DNA of 64,000 nt from Quillaja saponaria (taxonomy: Eukaryota > Streptophyta > Magnoliopsida > Fabales > Quillajaceae): assembly GCA_029379385.1 (NCBI GenBank), contig CM055611.1, positions 17,120,062 through 17,184,061 of the forward strand. The letters are read 5' to 3'. Below the pieces are notes generated by a model. The model was not told the origin of the DNA and did not search any database. It saw nothing but the letters and a program-made list of their open reading frames with translations. The position numbers were made by a program, and so were the translations under genes. Positions 62,906 to 64,000 of this stretch are shown one piece after another (positions within the stretch are counted from its first letter, which is position 1; every line of letters begins with the position of its first letter).

Positions 62906-63119
62906 GACTCACCCAAACTGTACATTGTTCTGAGCCTTTGAACCTTGAGGCTTCTCTTCCTGCAAGAATTATACGTCTAGGGGTCTAGCATTATTTAACT
63001 GTTGGACTTGGGCAATACAATACGCCTCTTTTGCAATTTCAATCTTTGTAATCATTTGGTAAAGAATCAAACCTAAGACAAATTTCTTAAAAAGGTAAAA
63101 ACTCATCAACCTTGTGAAC

Positions 63120-64000
63120 AAAATAGTTCACCCCACAATATGAGCTACGCCGTGCATATGCTTTAATAAAAAAATGAAGTAACAAAAAATATAATCTTGC
63201 TGTTTATGATATCTAAAATTTCATTTATGTAACTTTTATGTCGGACTGACACATAATATTAATATCGTTATTAATGAAATTTCAAATTTTGTTTATGTAA
63301 CTTTCATGTCAGAATTGAAAAAAGAAAAAGAAGGTTTTTCTCATTTATACTTTTGTTTGGACTCAATTTAGTTTCGCAAAAAAAAAAAAAAAAAAAAAAA
63401 AAAAAGCCATTTCATATGTTAATTATTATTATTATTTTTTTGTAAGAAGCTTTTATTTTTTCTTTATCGACATGCACATGCATGAGTCATATATGAAAGT
63501 AATGTAATGCTTATAAACAGGAAAAACAATGGGTATATCAGACATTTAACACTTCCTTTTTTTTGACAATAACATAAATACCTCAACTTAAAAATAACAT
63601 AAATAATTAAACTGTGAAATAGACTTTTGTTTGGATAAGGTATATAAAAATTAAAAATATTTTAATAAGCAAAAACTTTAGAATGAAGATAGATGGCCTT
63701 GGCGAGCTATATGATACTAGGATTCAGGGCTCTAATTAAAAGTGAAACCTCAATACCTACCTCAAAGAATCTCCTTCATTATTGTCTCATGAAATTGGTT
63801 GTCTTAGATGGTCCTTAAAATTTAAACATTTTGCTTCAACCAAGTTACCAAATCATTGAAAAGAAAAGGCGACCACTATAGCATTTTACAATCTCTTTCT
63901 TATAACACCTCTGAAACTTTTAGATCCTTCAAAAACTTTAGAAACAAATGAAGGCACTACATCAGAAGCTACAATGTGTTTCTTGGTCGACTTCCTCTTT
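63120..64000 (+). repeat. Duplicated block A, second copy, cut by the window end
   Basis: Direct-orientation copy of about 50590-51690, offset about 12.55 kb on its left and 12.32 kb on its right because about 238 bp are missing near 63790. It includes an A27 run at about 63379-63405. It follows the gene-less third copy of the member-B locus and continues beyond the window, where further copies may lie. Confidence 0.85.

Overview
The window is nuclear DNA from a flowering plant, most likely a eudicot. It is strongly AT-rich, its genes are split by canonical GT-AG introns, and both large genes are plant families (a TRF/Cid1-like nucleotidyltransferase and an ORTHRUS/VIM methyl-cytosine reader). 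It also holds Copia, LINE, Mutator-type and SINE-like remnants. I cannot name the species. No CRISPR array, rRNA or tRNA gene was seen. Exon models were built by hand from reading frame, splice consensus and protein continuity.

Layout. 1-1364: two Copia-type LTRs sharing a short, deleted interior. 1365-3693: no convincing gene. 3703-4879: a Mutator-type MITE flanked by a perfect 9-bp target duplication. 5815-21434, minus strand: a 15-exon gene for a 1577-residue nucleotidyltransferase (MEE44/At4g00060-like) with intact catalytic residues. Its introns hold a LINE remnant and C/G homopolymers, one of 39 G. 21435-27380: AT-rich intergenic DNA with a young 1.39-kb tandem duplication. 27767-33375, plus strand: a 9-exon ORTHRUS/VIM gene (PHD, RING, SRA, RING, charged tail; 755 residues) with an E2F-type site upstream. 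33746-35772, minus strand: exons of a plant-mobile-domain/DUF1985-like gene of uncertain integrity.

36-64 kb is a dynamic accessory region built around small, unrecognised multi-pass membrane proteins. One intact member lies at 36898-37383 (plus). A two-unit, probably frameshifted relative lies at 48124-49407 (plus). Two close paralogues lie at 53816-54408 and 61182-61774 (both minus). A third copy near 62.58-62.90 kb has kept its flanks and lost its gene. Flanking blocks are duplicated too: 36.16-36.42 with 45.37-45.62 kb, and 50.6-51.7 with 63.1-64.0 kb. The pattern is local birth and death of a lineage-specific family. Between the paralogues, an orphan promoter and first exon near 57.0 kb is followed by nested tandem repeats (57.8-60.3 kb).

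The two large genes probably act independently, one in RNA 3'-end nucleotide addition and the other in maintenance of DNA methylation. The membrane-protein cluster is the part least explained by known families and the best candidate for something undescribed.
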